The notes: generated by a model from the sequence alone, not told the origin. A DNA stretch of 64,000 nucleotides from Megalobrama amblycephala (GCF_018812025.1 NC_063052.1:30333951-30397950), one strand, 5' to 3'; shown: positions 21,430-33,700, counted from the stretch's first letter. Translations and numbers: made by a program.

Positions 21430-21840
21430 AAACCGGGACTGACCCGTGTGTGTGTGCGCGCGCGCGCGCGTGCGTGTGTCCTGCCCGGACGAGCGCGTCC
21501 ACACTAGCGATCGGTGACTTCGCCGCCCTTTAAGGACGTACTAACAAAAACTACAACAAAGTACCATGGTGTTACCCTGATTTTCGAACGTGTACCTCGG
21601 CCCGAGGTGTTATTCTATTATTTGAAGTACATTTGAGTACGATTTTAATATGGTGACTGTCGTAGTACACCATCAAAGTACTTCATATCCTCTTTAAAAC
21701 CCCAAATAAACCTCTATGTAACATATACGTTCATTAAAAATACCTGACTCTGTCCCTCCGGTTTCGGTCGGTCGGTCGGTCTGTCTGTTCTACACGCGTC
21801 ACGCCGCCGCCGGTTCCTGCGGATACACGTGGGAGGAGGA
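21430..21840 (-). promoter_or_regulatory. etf1: etf1 CpG-rich promoter and probable non-coding exon
   Basis: CpG-dense DNA (a CG run near 21457-21470, GGTCGGTCGGTCGG and CGCCGCCGCCGG near 21765-21815) upstream of etf1. On the minus strand, GGACAGAGTCAG|GTATTT gives a donor at 21744/21743, and an acceptor lies at 21402. This supports a non-coding first exon from about 21744 to about 21800-21830 spliced to coding exon 1. An E-box (CACGTG) lies near 21826. No TATA box is seen, which fits a housekeeping promoter. Confidence 0.65.
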
Positions 21841-21932
21841 GCTTCAGTGGTTCACTTCCTAGTTACCTGCATAGAAACCGTAGGGCGCCAAAGGAGTCCA
21901 GCGGCTTTCTATGACACGTACGGCGGTTATTC

Positions 21933-21948
21933 CTCCAGGGGGCGCTCG
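21933..21948 (+). promoter_or_regulatory. candidate CTCF site 1
   Basis: CTCCAGGGGGCGCTCG closely resembles the vertebrate CTCF core (CCAGGGGGCGCT). It lies about 100 bp upstream of the etf1 promoter island. Motif match only. Confidence 0.5.
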
Positions 21949-22149
21949 GTGGCCCAGAGAGCGAATCCTCCATTGAGCCACATTCAAATCTCAGGAAGTT
22001 TTGTGTAAACAAGACGCTAGAAGAATTGTTACACGAGAAAAATGAGCAGACAGGGTTGAATAAAAATTCACACCTGAATAAAAATACAAAAAAAAATTTG
22101 AATTTAAAATTTACAGTGGTGAGTTCAAAGAATAAATATAGTATTAAGG

Positions 22150-22345
22150 TATAGATCATTTCCGGGCCGCTCTAAGACCCGCCCACTTTACACTATAACT
22201 TCCCATTCTAGCAGCTTATTCTATTTCTACGGTAGAAACAGCGTCAGTACTGCGTTTTGATTGGCTAAGAGTTGTGCCGGAAGGCGGAAATGTACAGAAT
22301 TTAACCGAGAAGGGGTGAATGGGAAATGTAGTTGGATGTTGTTGT
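22150..22345. promoter_or_regulatory. second promoter-like block upstream of etf1
   Basis: Contains ETS-type sites (TTTCCGGG near 22157; GCCGGAAGGCGGAAATG near 22275), an inverted CCAAT box (TTTGATTGGCTAA near 22256) and GGGAAATGTAGTT near 22320, close to the ZNF143/THAP11 element ACTACAATTCCC read on the minus strand. This set is typical of housekeeping promoters. No coding exon is recognisable downstream on the plus strand, so it may be a divergent or distal promoter. Confidence 0.45.
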
Positions 22346-22439
22346 TTTTTATGCTGTTTAAAATAAATTATAGGTTTAAATAGCATGATAAGTACTTTAA
22401 AAAAAAAAAGTTATGAATCGAGTACATGTCCTGATGTCC

Positions 22440-22440
22440 A

Positions 22441-22475
<35 letters not shown>
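22440..22475. repeat. (TAA)n microsatellite
   Basis: About eleven tandem trinucleotide units. Confidence 0.92.
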
Positions 22476-22476
<1 letters not shown>

Positions 22477-22479
22477 CAT

Positions 22480-23330
22480 TTGAAATAATGATAATTATAT
22501 ATTATAATAATATATTAATTAGATCCTTACTTCAATTCTACTTTTTTTGTCTTGTTATCATTTGTTTTGTGTAATAATGCTTTGGCAATATTGTATGTAA
22601 ACATAATCATGCCAATAAGGTACTTTAAAATGAAAATTGAAATAAAAAGTAGTACCACTGTTCTTTTCTGATTTTTGTTTGTTTGTTTGTTTATTTTGTT
22701 GTTGTTGTTTTCTGGTCATTTTAGTCACGGTTTTATTCACTAAAACCGTAGGCTATAGCTAACATTCAACATACTCAGAAGTCGCAGTAAAATAATGTAA
22801 TAACTTATTTTCAGTCCGATTATTCTACTCATAGGACGTTGAAGACGATATAATTTCTCCCTATGTTTGTTGTAATGTCTCATTGACCACTTACAGACTG
22901 AAAGGCTGCATCTGAAATCACATACTCTCTTGAGCAGGTACTTATTTTGAAATAGCCTAAATTACTTCACGGCCGCTAAAAAAGTACATTCAATCTAGTA
23001 TGAATGTGTGTAGTATGAATGTAATCCGGACGTACTACATTTGCCATGTTGTCATCATCATGTGACCTACCAGCATCAGTTGCATTGCTTCACTGCCATT
23101 CACAAATCCTCTCCCATGGCCTCATGGAATAGAAAAGTGTCCATCGTATGCACACTTCAGAATCTCACCAGAAGTAGAAGGTCATCCAGGTACTTTTTGC
23201 CTACTCTTTTATGAGCACTGTGAATTCAAACATACTTTTTTGTCATATGCTGTTTTTCACCTACTATTTAGTAAAGAAGTATGCAATTTTGGATGCAGCC
23301 TGAGTTTCAGGAGAGACAACTGCATTTACT
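22480..23330. other. intergenic, no gene seen
   Basis: AT-rich DNA. A diverged repeat with CTGAAAGGCTGCATCTGAAA near 22900-22920 and ATTTTGGATGCAGCCTGAGT near 23286-23305 looks like inverted ends of one element (about 22900-23305) whose interior is AT-rich with GTAGTATGAATGTAATCC. No coding frame. Confidence 0.5.
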
Positions 23331-23346
23331 ACCAGCAGAGGGCGAC
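23331..23346 (+). promoter_or_regulatory. candidate CTCF site 2
   Basis: ACCAGCAGAGGGCGAC fits the CTCF core well (CCAGCAGRGGGCGC type). It lies 1.4 kb from candidate site 1 in the same orientation, between etf1 and the spock1-side gene desert. Motif match only. Confidence 0.55.
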
Positions 23347-23349
23347 ATT

Positions 23350-24594
23350 GTCTCTCACATGCTGCATCTCATTTGTTGAACAAACACATAGCCTACCCTA
23401 AACTAAGCTGATTATTCATGGCAGTGTTTTGTTAGACTTGGAAATGAAATCTTAAGACTTTATTGTTTGCATATTTCTGTGTTTTCTATTGTGAAATACA
23501 GGTTTATTCTTTGCTGTGACTGGAAACAGCAGGCAGCTCAAAAGGATTGATATTCAAGTATTGTAAATGTTTTGGATTAAAGTGTTAGTGTTTCTTTTCT
23601 GCCTTTTGATTGTTATCCACTATTGCATATTGTTGTCACAGTTCAATCATAACTCACAAAGAAACTGTTAATTGTTTTTTGCATCTTGCCTAGTAAACCG
23701 TGTACGCATACACTATTGAACATAAATGTACGACACAGTGTGTATTGCAAAGCATCCTGTGTAGTCACAACAATTCACACGCCAATTCACAGTACTTTGA
23801 TCATTTTGCATTTTTATATGTTTCACAGACAAGTCCCAGACTAAAATGCATGTTTGAGCTATTTTAACTGAAAGCAACTTGCACTGTCATATCTTAAAAT
23901 AATGTCAGTGCCATTGTTTTTTTTCTAAAGCACGTTTATAAAAGCTACTTAAATGTCCTAATTGAACTAAGACTGAATCCTAGCTTAATCTAAGCCCTGT
24001 CTGTGAAACCAGGCCTTAGTGTTTTTGCTGGTTTACACACAGCCTCAGGTATTTGGGCCTATTTCCCTTTGCAGGCCAAGAAAATCCCGGCTGAAACTGT
24101 CTGTGATAATAGCGATTTAAGGAGGATAATCTTAGCAATTCTCGTCTCAAACACTTCTGAACACCCTGAGACCGAAGCGCACACCCGCTGATGCTCGGGG
24201 TTATTTTGGGAAAGTTGGATGCGTCTCCTGGAGGGTGTGAGGACGTTTGCTCCCGGTGAGAGTCAGGTCAGCATTTACGAGCGCAGAGACTGCTGCAGTT
24301 ATCAGAGGAGGCAGATGGTCATTACCACTGCAGCTCTCGCTCTCATAACGCATGTGTGCCTGCGAGACTGGTACATCAGCACTGGAATTATTAGACTATA
24401 AAAACCCGAATCATGTTTTAACGTCATGCTGAATTAAATGCCATGGCTTTTATTCTGGAAATAGACTGAAACTGATTTGGCAAACAGAAGGACAAGGGGT
24501 CACAGGGGGCCTGTGTTCTACTGATTGTGCACTTGCATTTCTACTCTCATATCTATAAATTAAAGTATCCATCTTATTTTTAACGTAGCTTACA
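23350..24594. other. intergenic; possible conserved non-coding block at 24000-24420
   Basis: No gene or repeat boundary is recognised. The segment 24000-24420 is compositionally balanced, repeat-free by eye, and has short palindromic and homeodomain-like words. I list it as a possible conserved non-coding element; conservation cannot be tested here. Confidence 0.3.
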
Positions 24595-26150
24595 GTAAAA
24601 GGCCCATTCACACAAAGAACGAACTGTAAAGATTTCTATATTAGCATTCACACCAACGGATGATAATGTTGCTTATTATAGTTGATATATTAGCATTCAC
24701 ACCAACGAACAATAACGTTCTGTTTATTATAGTCGCTATATTAGCGTTCACACCAACGGACGATAAAGTTGTTAATTATAGTCGCTATATTCGTGTTCAC
24801 ACCAATGGACGATAATGTTGTTGTTTATTATAGTCGCTATATTAGCGTTCACACCAACGGACGATAATGTTGTTGTTTATTACAGTCGCTATATTAGCGT
24901 TCACACCAACGGACGATAAAGTTGTTTATTATAGTCGCTATATTTGTGTTCACACCAATGGACGATAATGTTGTTGTTTATTATAGTCGCTATATTAGCG
25001 TTCACACCAACGGACGATAATGTTGTTGTTTGTTACAGTCGCTATATTAGAGTTCACACCAACGGACGATAATGTTGTTTATTATAGTCGCTATATTAGC
25101 ATTCACACCAACGGACGATAATGTTATTTATTATAGTCGCTATATTAGCGTTCACACCAACGGACGATAGCATTCTGTTTATTATAGTCAATATATTAGC
25201 GTTAACACCAACGGACGATAATGTTGTTTATTATAGTCGCTATATTAGCGTTCACACCAACGGACGATAAAGTTGTTTATTATAGTCGCTATATTAGCGT
25301 TCACACCAACGGACGATAAAGTTGTTTATTATAGTCGCTATATTTGTGTTCACACCAATGGACGATAATGTTGTTGTTTATTATAGTCGCTATATTAGCG
25401 TTCACACCAACGGACGATAATGTTGTTGTTTGTTACAGTCGCTATATTAGCGTTCACACCAACGGACGATAATGTTGTTTATTATAGTCGCTATATTAGC
25501 ATTCACACCAACGGACGATAATGTTATTTATTATAGTCGCTATATTAGCGTTCACACCAACGGACGATAGCATTCTGTTTATTATAGTCAATATATTAGC
25601 GTTAACACCAACGGACGATAATGTTGTTTATTATAGTCGCTATATTAGCATTCACACCAACGGACGATAATGTTTATTATACTCGCTATATTAGTGTTCA
25701 CACCAACGGACGATAATGTTGTTTATTATAGTCGCTATATTAGCGTTCACACCAATGGACAATAATGTTATTTATTATAGTCGCTATATTAGCGTTCACA
25801 CCAACGGACAATAATGTTATTTATTATAGTCGCTATATTAGCGTTCACACCAACGGACGATAATGTTTATTATAGTCGCTATATTAGTGTTCACACCAAC
25901 GGACGATAATGTTGTTTATTATAGTCGCTATATTAGCGTTCACACCAACGGACGATAACGTTGTTTATTATAGTCGCTATATTAGTGTTCACACCAACGG
26001 ACGTTAATGTTGTTGTTTATTATAGTCGCTATATTAGCGTTCACACCATGGACGATAACGTTATAGCTGTGGTGCGGACTTCACTATTCTAAGAGATTAG
26101 AAGAATTATTGAAACTTTATAGTTATCAGCCTTGGTGTGAATAGACCTTA
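24595..26150. repeat. 49-bp minisatellite (about 29 units) inside a TIR element
   Basis: The unit is about 49 bp, containing TATTATAGTCGCTATATTAG and CGTTCACACCAACGGACGAT. A higher-order period of 400 bp is visible: a variant with CAATATATTAGCGTTAACAC occurs at about 25190 and 25590, and CACACCAATGGACGATAATG at 24951 and 25351. The array is bracketed by inverted ends: AAAGGCCCATTCACACAA near 24598 and TTGGTGTGAATAGACCTTA near 26133-26151. The tandem array therefore probably grew inside a MITE. Confidence 0.9.
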
Positions 26151-26151
26151 A

Positions 26152-27170
26152 GGGCGATTGACCATTTGTAACTTGAACGCGCAAGTCTTCCGGTGTCATG
26201 AGAAATCAAGACCCCCAAGAATTGGGTCTCCTTTAGGACCCATGCAGTAATGCCTGATCAAAAGTTGTTATCGTGATGTCTTGACTAATTATAACCTATT
26301 TCACTATTGTATGATGTTTATTACAAAAAGTGCACAAACAGCATACGTGAAATACACAGTGAATGCCTGTGTACTGCAGTAATATTAATATCAATGCTTG
26401 ACTTGATTTTAGTCAACATGCTGTTTCTCTATTGCATCATTTTCAGGAGCTCTGAATCGACACATGCAGCTTTCATGGGACGAATCCCAAACTAAACAGC
26501 CGAATTAAGATGCCTGTTTACTGGATAAACTCATCAGGAAGTATTTGAGACCAGCACAATCATCAATGCAATTCCTCCAAAGCTCTCCCCAAATTATTCA
26601 AACAGGAGCAGGACTAATCTGGTTTGCTCTTCCTCCATCATTTCATTAGATGTTATGGGGTGGTTTTAGAGGCCTTTGGGCCAAAACAGGGCCAAGGCAG
26701 AAACTCTGGCCAACAGATTTGTTCCAAATGGAAAAGCGTGGTACCAGATGACTCCGAGAGGAATGATAGATCGTTGCGGGGGAGATGCGAACGCTTTCAG
26801 ACCCTGCCAGGATCTCCTGGCAGAGAGGACGCTGGGTAATGGGCAGAATTCAGTTATTCAAATGTGTCCTAAACACATATGACCTCCTATACTCATGTCA
26901 ATATGCAAAATATCCCATGATGCAGCAGTTTTGATAGACATCTGGCCTCTATTGCAGCATCTGCAACGCACATGCATCTGCAGTTCCTCCGACAACATCA
27001 GTCTGAATGTCAACATGACGAGATCAAATGGAGACTAATAGCTGCTATCTGCAGAGGAACTTATGCGATAATGTGTCAACAGAGGCGCGTCTCTCCTCTG
27101 GGACTAATTGATCGGGGAAACCCTCGGAACTTTGGCACATGCATATTCAGCGCTTTCAAGGTTACGGTTC
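26152..27170. other. intergenic, possible conserved non-coding sequence
   Basis: The stretch 26520-27130 is repeat-poor, with balanced composition and many mid-length words such as TTTGGGCCAAAACAGGGCCA. Several short open frames overlap, none with a recognisable domain, codon bias or splice context. I read it as candidate regulatory DNA rather than coding. Confidence 0.3.
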
Positions 27171-27480
27171 AGGGTTAAGGTCAAAGGTCACCTTTATTTC
27201 TGTAGTGCTTTAATACAATACAGATCGTTTCAAATAAACTTAATATTAATAAACAGGATAATAAGTGTTAATGTTGCAACATTCATCAAATTCTGCTGTA
27301 AAGCAGCTCTAGAGAGAAGACAATAGTGTCATTCAGTTCAATTCAGATCCAATGTTGATTCAGTTCAGTTCAATAACAGTATTAATGTTGCAAAATGCAT
27401 CAATTATGAAACAACTTCAGCTGTGAAGCAGCTCTACAGAAGACAACATTATTCAGCTCAATTCAGTTCAGTTTTGATTT
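27171..27480. repeat. interspersed repeat with internal duplication
   Basis: Starts GGTCACCTTTATTTCTGTAG and CAATACAGATCGTTTCAAAT, the same family as the module embedded at 8268, 8890 and 9660. The pair AATGTTGCAACATTCATCAA and a diverged copy near 27383 shows a tandem duplication of about 105 bp. Confidence 0.65.
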
Positions 27481-27939
27481 AGTTATATATTAATTGTCTA
27501 TTAAAGTCATTGTTGGAACTAGATTTGCATATCACTGCAATTAAAGTCTAGTGCTTTACTATTATTATTTTGTTCTGCACAAGTTGTTGCATTACTGTAC
27601 ACTAGAAGAACACAGAACTTTATAAATATCCTTATTGGTTCAATACTCCATTTTCTTCATACTAACATACACTGCTGAATCGTTCACAATAAGACCAGGA
27701 ATATGATGTAAGAATGTAAACAGAATCAATTTTTGTGGTTTCTTGTTGACCTTATGGTCAGATGTCAAAGGTCAAATTTAAAGGTTAGATTAAAGTGTTA
27801 TGATTCAAGCTTAACATTAGTTGTAGTTGCATATGAGTGTGTGACAAGAACTGACAAATATTAGCAGTAAAAGAAAGGAAAGAAGCTCATGAGTGACTCA
27901 CCTGAATGAAGGATCAGCAGGTACGAGGATCACACACAC

Positions 27940-27970
<31 letters not shown>

Positions 27971-28445
27971 CGGCTGTCACGGGTCCAGTCTGTCTCTAGT
28001 CTCCATCTGCAGCCATCTGCTATCATAGTACACACTCAAAAAGTATTTAGGTCTAAATTTAAGATTTAAGTATTTGAACTGATTGGATTACACAGTTTAT
28101 AATAATTAAAAAATGGCATTATTATTAACTATTTGCATCTCTTTGATTTTATATAAATAATGTTTCAAAATAATATTTTCAGAATTCATTTATTCAAATA
28201 GTTTATTCAGTTAAGAAGTATGAACATGGTTAAAATATGAATAGCTGCAGAACAAGCAATATTTAATTAGTTAAAATATATGATTGAAACAAATTGGATT
28301 TATAGATGATAAATATATAAAGCTAGTTATTGTGGATTAAAAACACATTCAGTTTATTAGTAATATTACAAAAACCTTGCCCATTTCATTTATGTATGAT
28401 TGACAAATATGCATCACATTGTTTTAGTTTGTTTATTTTAAAACT
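27481..28445. other. intergenic, no gene seen
   Basis: AT-rich. A short CA microsatellite lies at about 27930-27972. Nothing else can be supported. Confidence 0.4.
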
Positions 28446-28953
28446 CTATGGAAGCACATTTCTGCCACATAAGAAAAAAATATGCTTTTGTAAATTATGA
28501 CATTCTAAGTCATACTTATGGGATAGTTGTCGAGGTTCGTAATTATGACATGAAAAAGTGAAAATTCTGACAAAGTCAAAATGATGACAGTAAGTCTAAA
28601 TTATGACAGTCAAAATGATGATTTATAAAGTCATAATTATGACATTAAAGTCAAAATTATAGATATAAAAAGTCAAATTAATACATACTGAGTCACAATT
28701 ATAATAAAGTCATAATTTCGACTTTTACCTACATTTTGACTAGTCATAATTAAAGTGTGTCAATTTAGATTTTTTTAATCACATAATTTAGACTTAGTAT
28801 GTCATAATTATGACTTTTTTTGTTATAATTTTGATTTTTATATCATAATTATGACAAAAAGACAAAATTATGACTTGGTATGTCTTTTCGTGTCATAATT
28901 AATATTTATCAAAGCCTGATGTTTTCTTCTTATGTGGCAGAAATGGGCTTCCC
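28446..28953. mobile_element. TIR element with internal short-tandem array, copy A
   Basis: The ends GGAAGCACATTTCTGCCACA (from 28450) and TGTGGCAGAAATGGGCTTCC (to 28952) are inverted. The interior is made of AGTCAAAATTATGAC-type words about 15-20 bp apart that invert near the middle (28700-28760). Related elements lie at 32537-32972 and 42944-43934. Confidence 0.75.
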
Positions 28954-29792
28954 TGCAACTGTGTAATCCAAATGGATAGAAATTTCATATGCAACAGAAA
29001 TACATAAATATTAAATGTAGGCCTAAATATTAGTATATACTGCCCAAATAGTATTTATAAAAATAAGTGTGCAACAGGTTTCATGGTAATTCTTTTCTCT
29101 CTCTGTATTGATAAAGAAGCATCATTAATTGTGAGTGACAGGGACAGGCTGAGCATTGCACTCACACATACCGGTTGATTTGCTCTCAGAGGATGTTATC
29201 TGTCGTTCAGGTGGATGTGGATGTGTGTCTGGGTTATTTCAGGGGTGAGAGACGACATCCGCTCAGCTTTCAGGCTTGAGTTCACGATGCCTTCAGACTG
29301 ATATAATCCCTCCGGGGACTCAAACACGTTTCTTACACTCAGTGAATAACATCTTCGTGGAAACTCGATGAAAACTCTTCTTCAACTCAAACACATCAGC
29401 TTCCAGTTCTGTGACAGACCAGCATGAAATGTTAAGCCTCCACTATGTCTGTAAAATAACACGTGTTTGCGGTGCATTAACTGCAGAGAGGATTCGGACT
29501 GGACTGATGTGGACTGAAGTGTGTTTGCAATCAGACCTGGAATCAGAAGCACAACAGGCAGCCCGACACATGTGACACGCACACACTGATGGTGTTTAAG
29601 GGTCAATGATGTGATGCTCAAATTCAGATCTATGCATTTATTTAAACACACATTAAAATGTTTCCAAAATACATACTCTCTAGGTGTTACAGGAGCATAA
29701 AAAATATATCGCTCATTGGGAATATAAGAGGTAACTTTTAAGCTAAAAATAAAAAATTCCAAGACAGTCGTGTTGTAAAATGTGAAAACATT
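28954..29792. other. intergenic, no gene seen
   Basis: Mixed composition; 29130-29350 is repeat-free by eye. Open frames here show no domain or splice context. Confidence 0.35.
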
Positions 29793-29809
29793 TTAATAAA
29801 TTGGGCTTA

Positions 29810-30655
29810 GATCATTAAAGGTGCAGTAAGTGATTTCTGAGATGAAGTGGATCGGACCGAGCGCTGCAACACACTTGTAGCCAATCAGCAGTAGGAGGCG
29901 TGTCCACTCATGATGGGGGAGGAGAGAGAGTGAGGGGGTGTGTCCACTTATGATGGGGAAGGAGAGTGAGCCAATCAGCAGTAGGGGGCATGTCCACTCA
30001 TGATGGGGGAGAAGAGAGTGAGCCAATCAGCAGTAGGGGGCGTGTCCACTCATGATGGGGGATAGGAGAGAGTGAGGGGGTGTGTCCACTTATGATGGGG
30101 GAGAAGAGAGTGAGCAAATCAGCAGTAGGGGGCGTGTCCACTTACGATGGGGGAGGAGAGTGTGAGCCAATCAGCAGTAGGAGGCGTGTCCACTCATGAT
30201 GGGGGAGGAGAGAGAGTGAGGGGGTGTGTCCACTTATGATGGGGAAGGAGAGTGAGCCAATCAGCAGTAGGGGGCGTGTCCACTCATGATGGTGGAGAAG
30301 AGAGTAAGCCAATCAGCAGGAGGGGGCATGTCCACTCATGATGGGGGATAGGAGAGAGTGAGGGGGTGTGTCCACTTATGATGGGGGAGAAGAGAGTGAG
30401 CCAATCAGCAGTAGGGGGCGTGTCCACTCATGATGGGGGATAGGAGAGAGTGAGGGGGTGTGTCCACTTATGATGGGAAAGGAGAGAGCCAATCAGCAGT
30501 AGGGGCATGTCCACTCATGAAGGGGGATAGGAGAGAGTGAGGGGGTGTGTCCACTTATGATGGGGAAGGAGAGTGAGCCAATCAGAAGTAGGGGCGTGTC
30601 CACTCATGATGGGGGAGGAGAGAGAGTGAGGGGGCGTGTCCACGCATGATTTAAT
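29810..30655. repeat. GC-rich minisatellite, about 50-bp units of two types
   Basis: Alternating units: one with CCAATCAGCAGTAGGGGGCG and TGTCCACTCATGATGGGGGA, the other with GAGGGGGTGTGTCCACTTAT. The array starts after TTAAAGGTGCAGTAAGTGAT, which looks like the terminus of a DNA element, so it too seems to have expanded inside a transposon. Each unit brings an inverted CCAAT-like word and a purine run. Confidence 0.88.
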
Positions 30656-30728
30656 AATATTAAAAAAAGTTTATCTGGTATATCAAAGGCTGAACTCAGA
30701 GTAGCTAACATTAACAATGAGTATTACA

Positions 30729-31671
30729 TTAAAGATGCCCTAGATTATGTTTTTAAAAGATGTAATATAAGTCTAAGGTGTCCCCTGAATGTGTCTGTGA
30801 AGTTTCAGCTCAAAATACCCCATAGATTTTTTTTAATTAATTTTTTTAACTGCCTATTTTGGGGCATCATTATAAACGCGCCGATTTTATGCTGCGGCCC
30901 CTTTAAATCCCGTGCTCTCCGCCCACAGAGCTCGCACTTGCCTTGAACAGTGCCTTAACAAAGTTTACACAGCTAATATAACCCTCAAAATGGATCTTTA
31001 CAAAGTGTTCGTCATTCATGCGGCATGCATGCGTCGGATTATGTGAGTATTGTATACTGTTATATTGTTTACTTCTGATTTTGAATGAGTTTGATAGTGC
31101 TCCGTGGCTAACGGCTAATGCTACTCTGTTGGAGAGATTTATAAAGAATGAAGTTGTGTTTATGCATTATACAGACTGCAAGTGTTTAAAAATGAAAATA
31201 GCAACGGCTCTCTTGTCTCCGTGAATACAGTAATAACCGATGGTAACTTTAACCACATTTAACAGTACATTAGCAACATGCTAACGAAACATTTAGAAAG
31301 ACAGTTTACAAATATCACTAAAAATATCATGTTATCATGGATCATGTCAGTTATTATTGCTCCATCTGCCATTTTTCGCTGTTGTTCTTGCTTGCTTACC
31401 TAGTCTGTTGATTCACCTGTGCAGATCCAGACGTTTCTGGCTGCCCTTGTGTAATGCCTTTCATAATGTTGGGAACATGGGCTGTTACGTAACAGTCGGT
31501 GTTATGTTGAGATCTGCGTGTTTTCCGGAAGTCTTTTAAACAAATGAGATTTACATAAGAAAGAGAAAGCAATGGAGTGTGAAACTCACTGTATGTCATT
31601 TCCATGTACTGAACTCTTGTTATTTAACTATGCCAAGATAAATTCAATTTTTCATTTGAGATCACCTTTAA
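30729..31671. mobile_element. TTAA-flanked MITE, copy 2 (943 bp, inverted)
   Basis: Starts TTAAAGATGCCCTAGATTAT and ends ATCACCTTTAA, flanked by TTAA. It is the reverse-orientation relative of 13034-14004. Directly after it (31672-31720) lies AATGCTTTAGAAGTATTTTT, a piece of the AT-rich repeat that also lies close to copy 1. Confidence 0.82.
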
Positions 31672-31719
31672 TAAATGCTTTAGAAGTATTTTTCATTATT
31701 AGTTCATGTAGTTAACTAA

Positions 31720-32536
31720 TCTCAACATATGGAACCTTATGGTACCTGATAAGGTGTAGATTTTTTTCAGAGCCATTAATTTAAATTTTGTATTTTCAAA
31801 GTACCATAAACCATTTCAAACTCGAATGTAACCAACGTGAAAAAATTAATGTATGAGCATTTTTAAAGTTCATCGTCTCGGACATCCTTATTTGTCATTG
31901 ATCCATGTGTGCGCGTGTTTCCTCCCTGTTTGTTCTCTTTATAATCTCCATGAGATCATTCCTGTCACATCTGACAGAGCTGCTTTATGCTTCAGCTCTA
32001 AAATATTAAGTGGATTAATGAAGAATTTAAGAGCGTCAGTGTCATAAATATAAATAGGAGTTTTACAGACGGTTGAGATCCAGGCCAGTGCAGGCTGAAT
32101 TTGCCCTGACACTGCTGCAGGCGGAGCGCGCTATAATCCAGCCCTGTGTGTGTGTGTGTGTGCACGCGATTCAAGCAGCGAAGGTCAAACACGAGGGAAA
32201 GTAGGAATTCAGTGCCTTTTTATGCTTGACTGACAGGCTGAATGAGGCCGTTATTCTGCTTTAATATGGCAGGACGGGAAGAGCAGCACGTCCTCTAGTG
32301 GCTAGTGCAACCGATCTGAACGAGAAAGACCTGCCGACTTCATCATTAGTGCAGAAACATCTCTGAATTTATCTCCTCACAATCCACCTTTCAATATGAA
32401 TGAGCTTGTGCTAGTTAGTGATATTCGCCAAGGCAAACACATAACTAGAGGGTTTTAGAAACTCCATTAAAGTTCAGTGTGTGCATCATCCTGCCATATG
32501 GAGACTTGAGAGTTCAGGACTCTTCTCATATGCAGA
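31720..32536. other. intergenic, no gene seen
   Basis: 32060-32340 is GC-richer and repeat-poor, with a GT run at 32145-32161. No coding exon or RNA gene is recognised. Confidence 0.35.
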
Positions 32537-32972
32537 GAAGCCCAAAAATCATGCTTTGGTAAAATCTATGACATAAAATATCAGAATCACATATAAAAAG
32601 TCGAAATTATGACATACTAAGTCACAATTTATGTCAAAATTGTGAGATTCTAAATTGAAATGAGATAAAAAAAAAAAAAAAAAAGTTGAGAAGTATGACA
32701 AAAAAAAAAAAAGAAATTATGAGATTGAAGTAGAAATTATGATTAAAAAGTCAAAATTATGATTAAAAACTCATAATTATGATGGAAAGTTGAAATGATG
32801 AGATTACTTGAAATTCTGAAATACTAAATCGAAATTATGATTCTGAAATTGAAATTCTAAAATACCAAGTCAGAATTATGAGATAAAAAGTCTAATATTT
32901 TTTGTCACAGATATGCCTTTTAATGTCAAAATTATGATTTACCAAAGCATGTGGCAGAAATGGGCTTCCATA
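32537..32972. mobile_element. TIR element with internal short-tandem array, copy B
   Basis: The left end AGAAGCCCAAAAATCATGCT TTGGTAAA is inverted as TTTACCAAAGCATGTGGCAG and AAATGGGCTTCC at the right. The interior is GTCAAAATTATGA-type tandem words plus A runs. The same family as 28446-28953 by its ends. Confidence 0.72.
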
Positions 32973-33099
32973 CACACAAGAAGAAACTTAAAAATCTAAT
33001 TTTACTTTTTAATTCAATTCAGCAAACCTGAATCCCTGTCATACTGGCCCATAATACAGGGAAATAACACTGATTATTGCTGTCTCAGTTTCACTCTTA

Positions 33100-33700
33100 C
33101 ACACACGTTCTGGCATATGTTGCGACAACCCACAATCCCTCTGGGGACCTCTGCAACATCTCTGTTGTTTTCTGACGAAGCCTGAAAGAGGACAAATTGA
33201 CATGTTGAATGCAGGTATTTTAAGGAGTCCAGATGGTCCAAATCCCCACGTTACCCTCTGTAAATAAACTCCATGGCTGCTGTCAGCTCGAAATTGCTTT
33301 TATCAGAGGTGAGGAGCCGAGAGTGAGGAGATCCCACTTCAATAAAGACTTCTGGAAGAAGAGGAATGTTCTAGAATCCCACTGAAACCATATCGGTTAG
33401 CACGTCCTAAATGGAGTGAGACGAGAGAGAGAGAGAGAGAACGAGTGGGCGACACAGAGACGCAAAGGAAGAGTGACTGACAAAATAATGGATTTTCCTG
33501 CCGGCCTAATGAATTAAAGCGTATAAATCGGGTCTTATGAAATCAATGGGTGAATAAAGCTTATCAAATGAAGACAAAGGAACTGTGTCGGCCGTGTCCG
33601 CTGGAGATCATTAGCTTTGACGGATGCGTGTGGCTCATGAGCGTGTCGTTCTGAGGGCGTATCCATGGGAAATAGTGTCTCAGACAACAATCAATACATC
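33100..33700. other. possible conserved non-coding element
   Basis: A repeat-free 600 bp with balanced composition between repeat-rich flanks. It includes GAAATTGCTTTTATCAGAGG (GATA-type core TTATC), which resembles AATTTGCTCTTATCGGAGGG at about 60500 in the spock1 intron. No coding frame. Inference from composition only. Confidence 0.3.

Noticed and set aside
24640..26060. Regular repeats that might suggest a CRISPR array
   Set aside because: The genome is vertebrate, units are contiguous without unique spacers, no cas-like gene is present, and the array lies between transposon-like inverted ends.
26624..26882. Overlapping plus-strand frames near 26.7 kb
   Set aside because: Two frames are open over the same DNA with no domain, no splice context and no codon preference; non-coding conserved DNA is a better reading.
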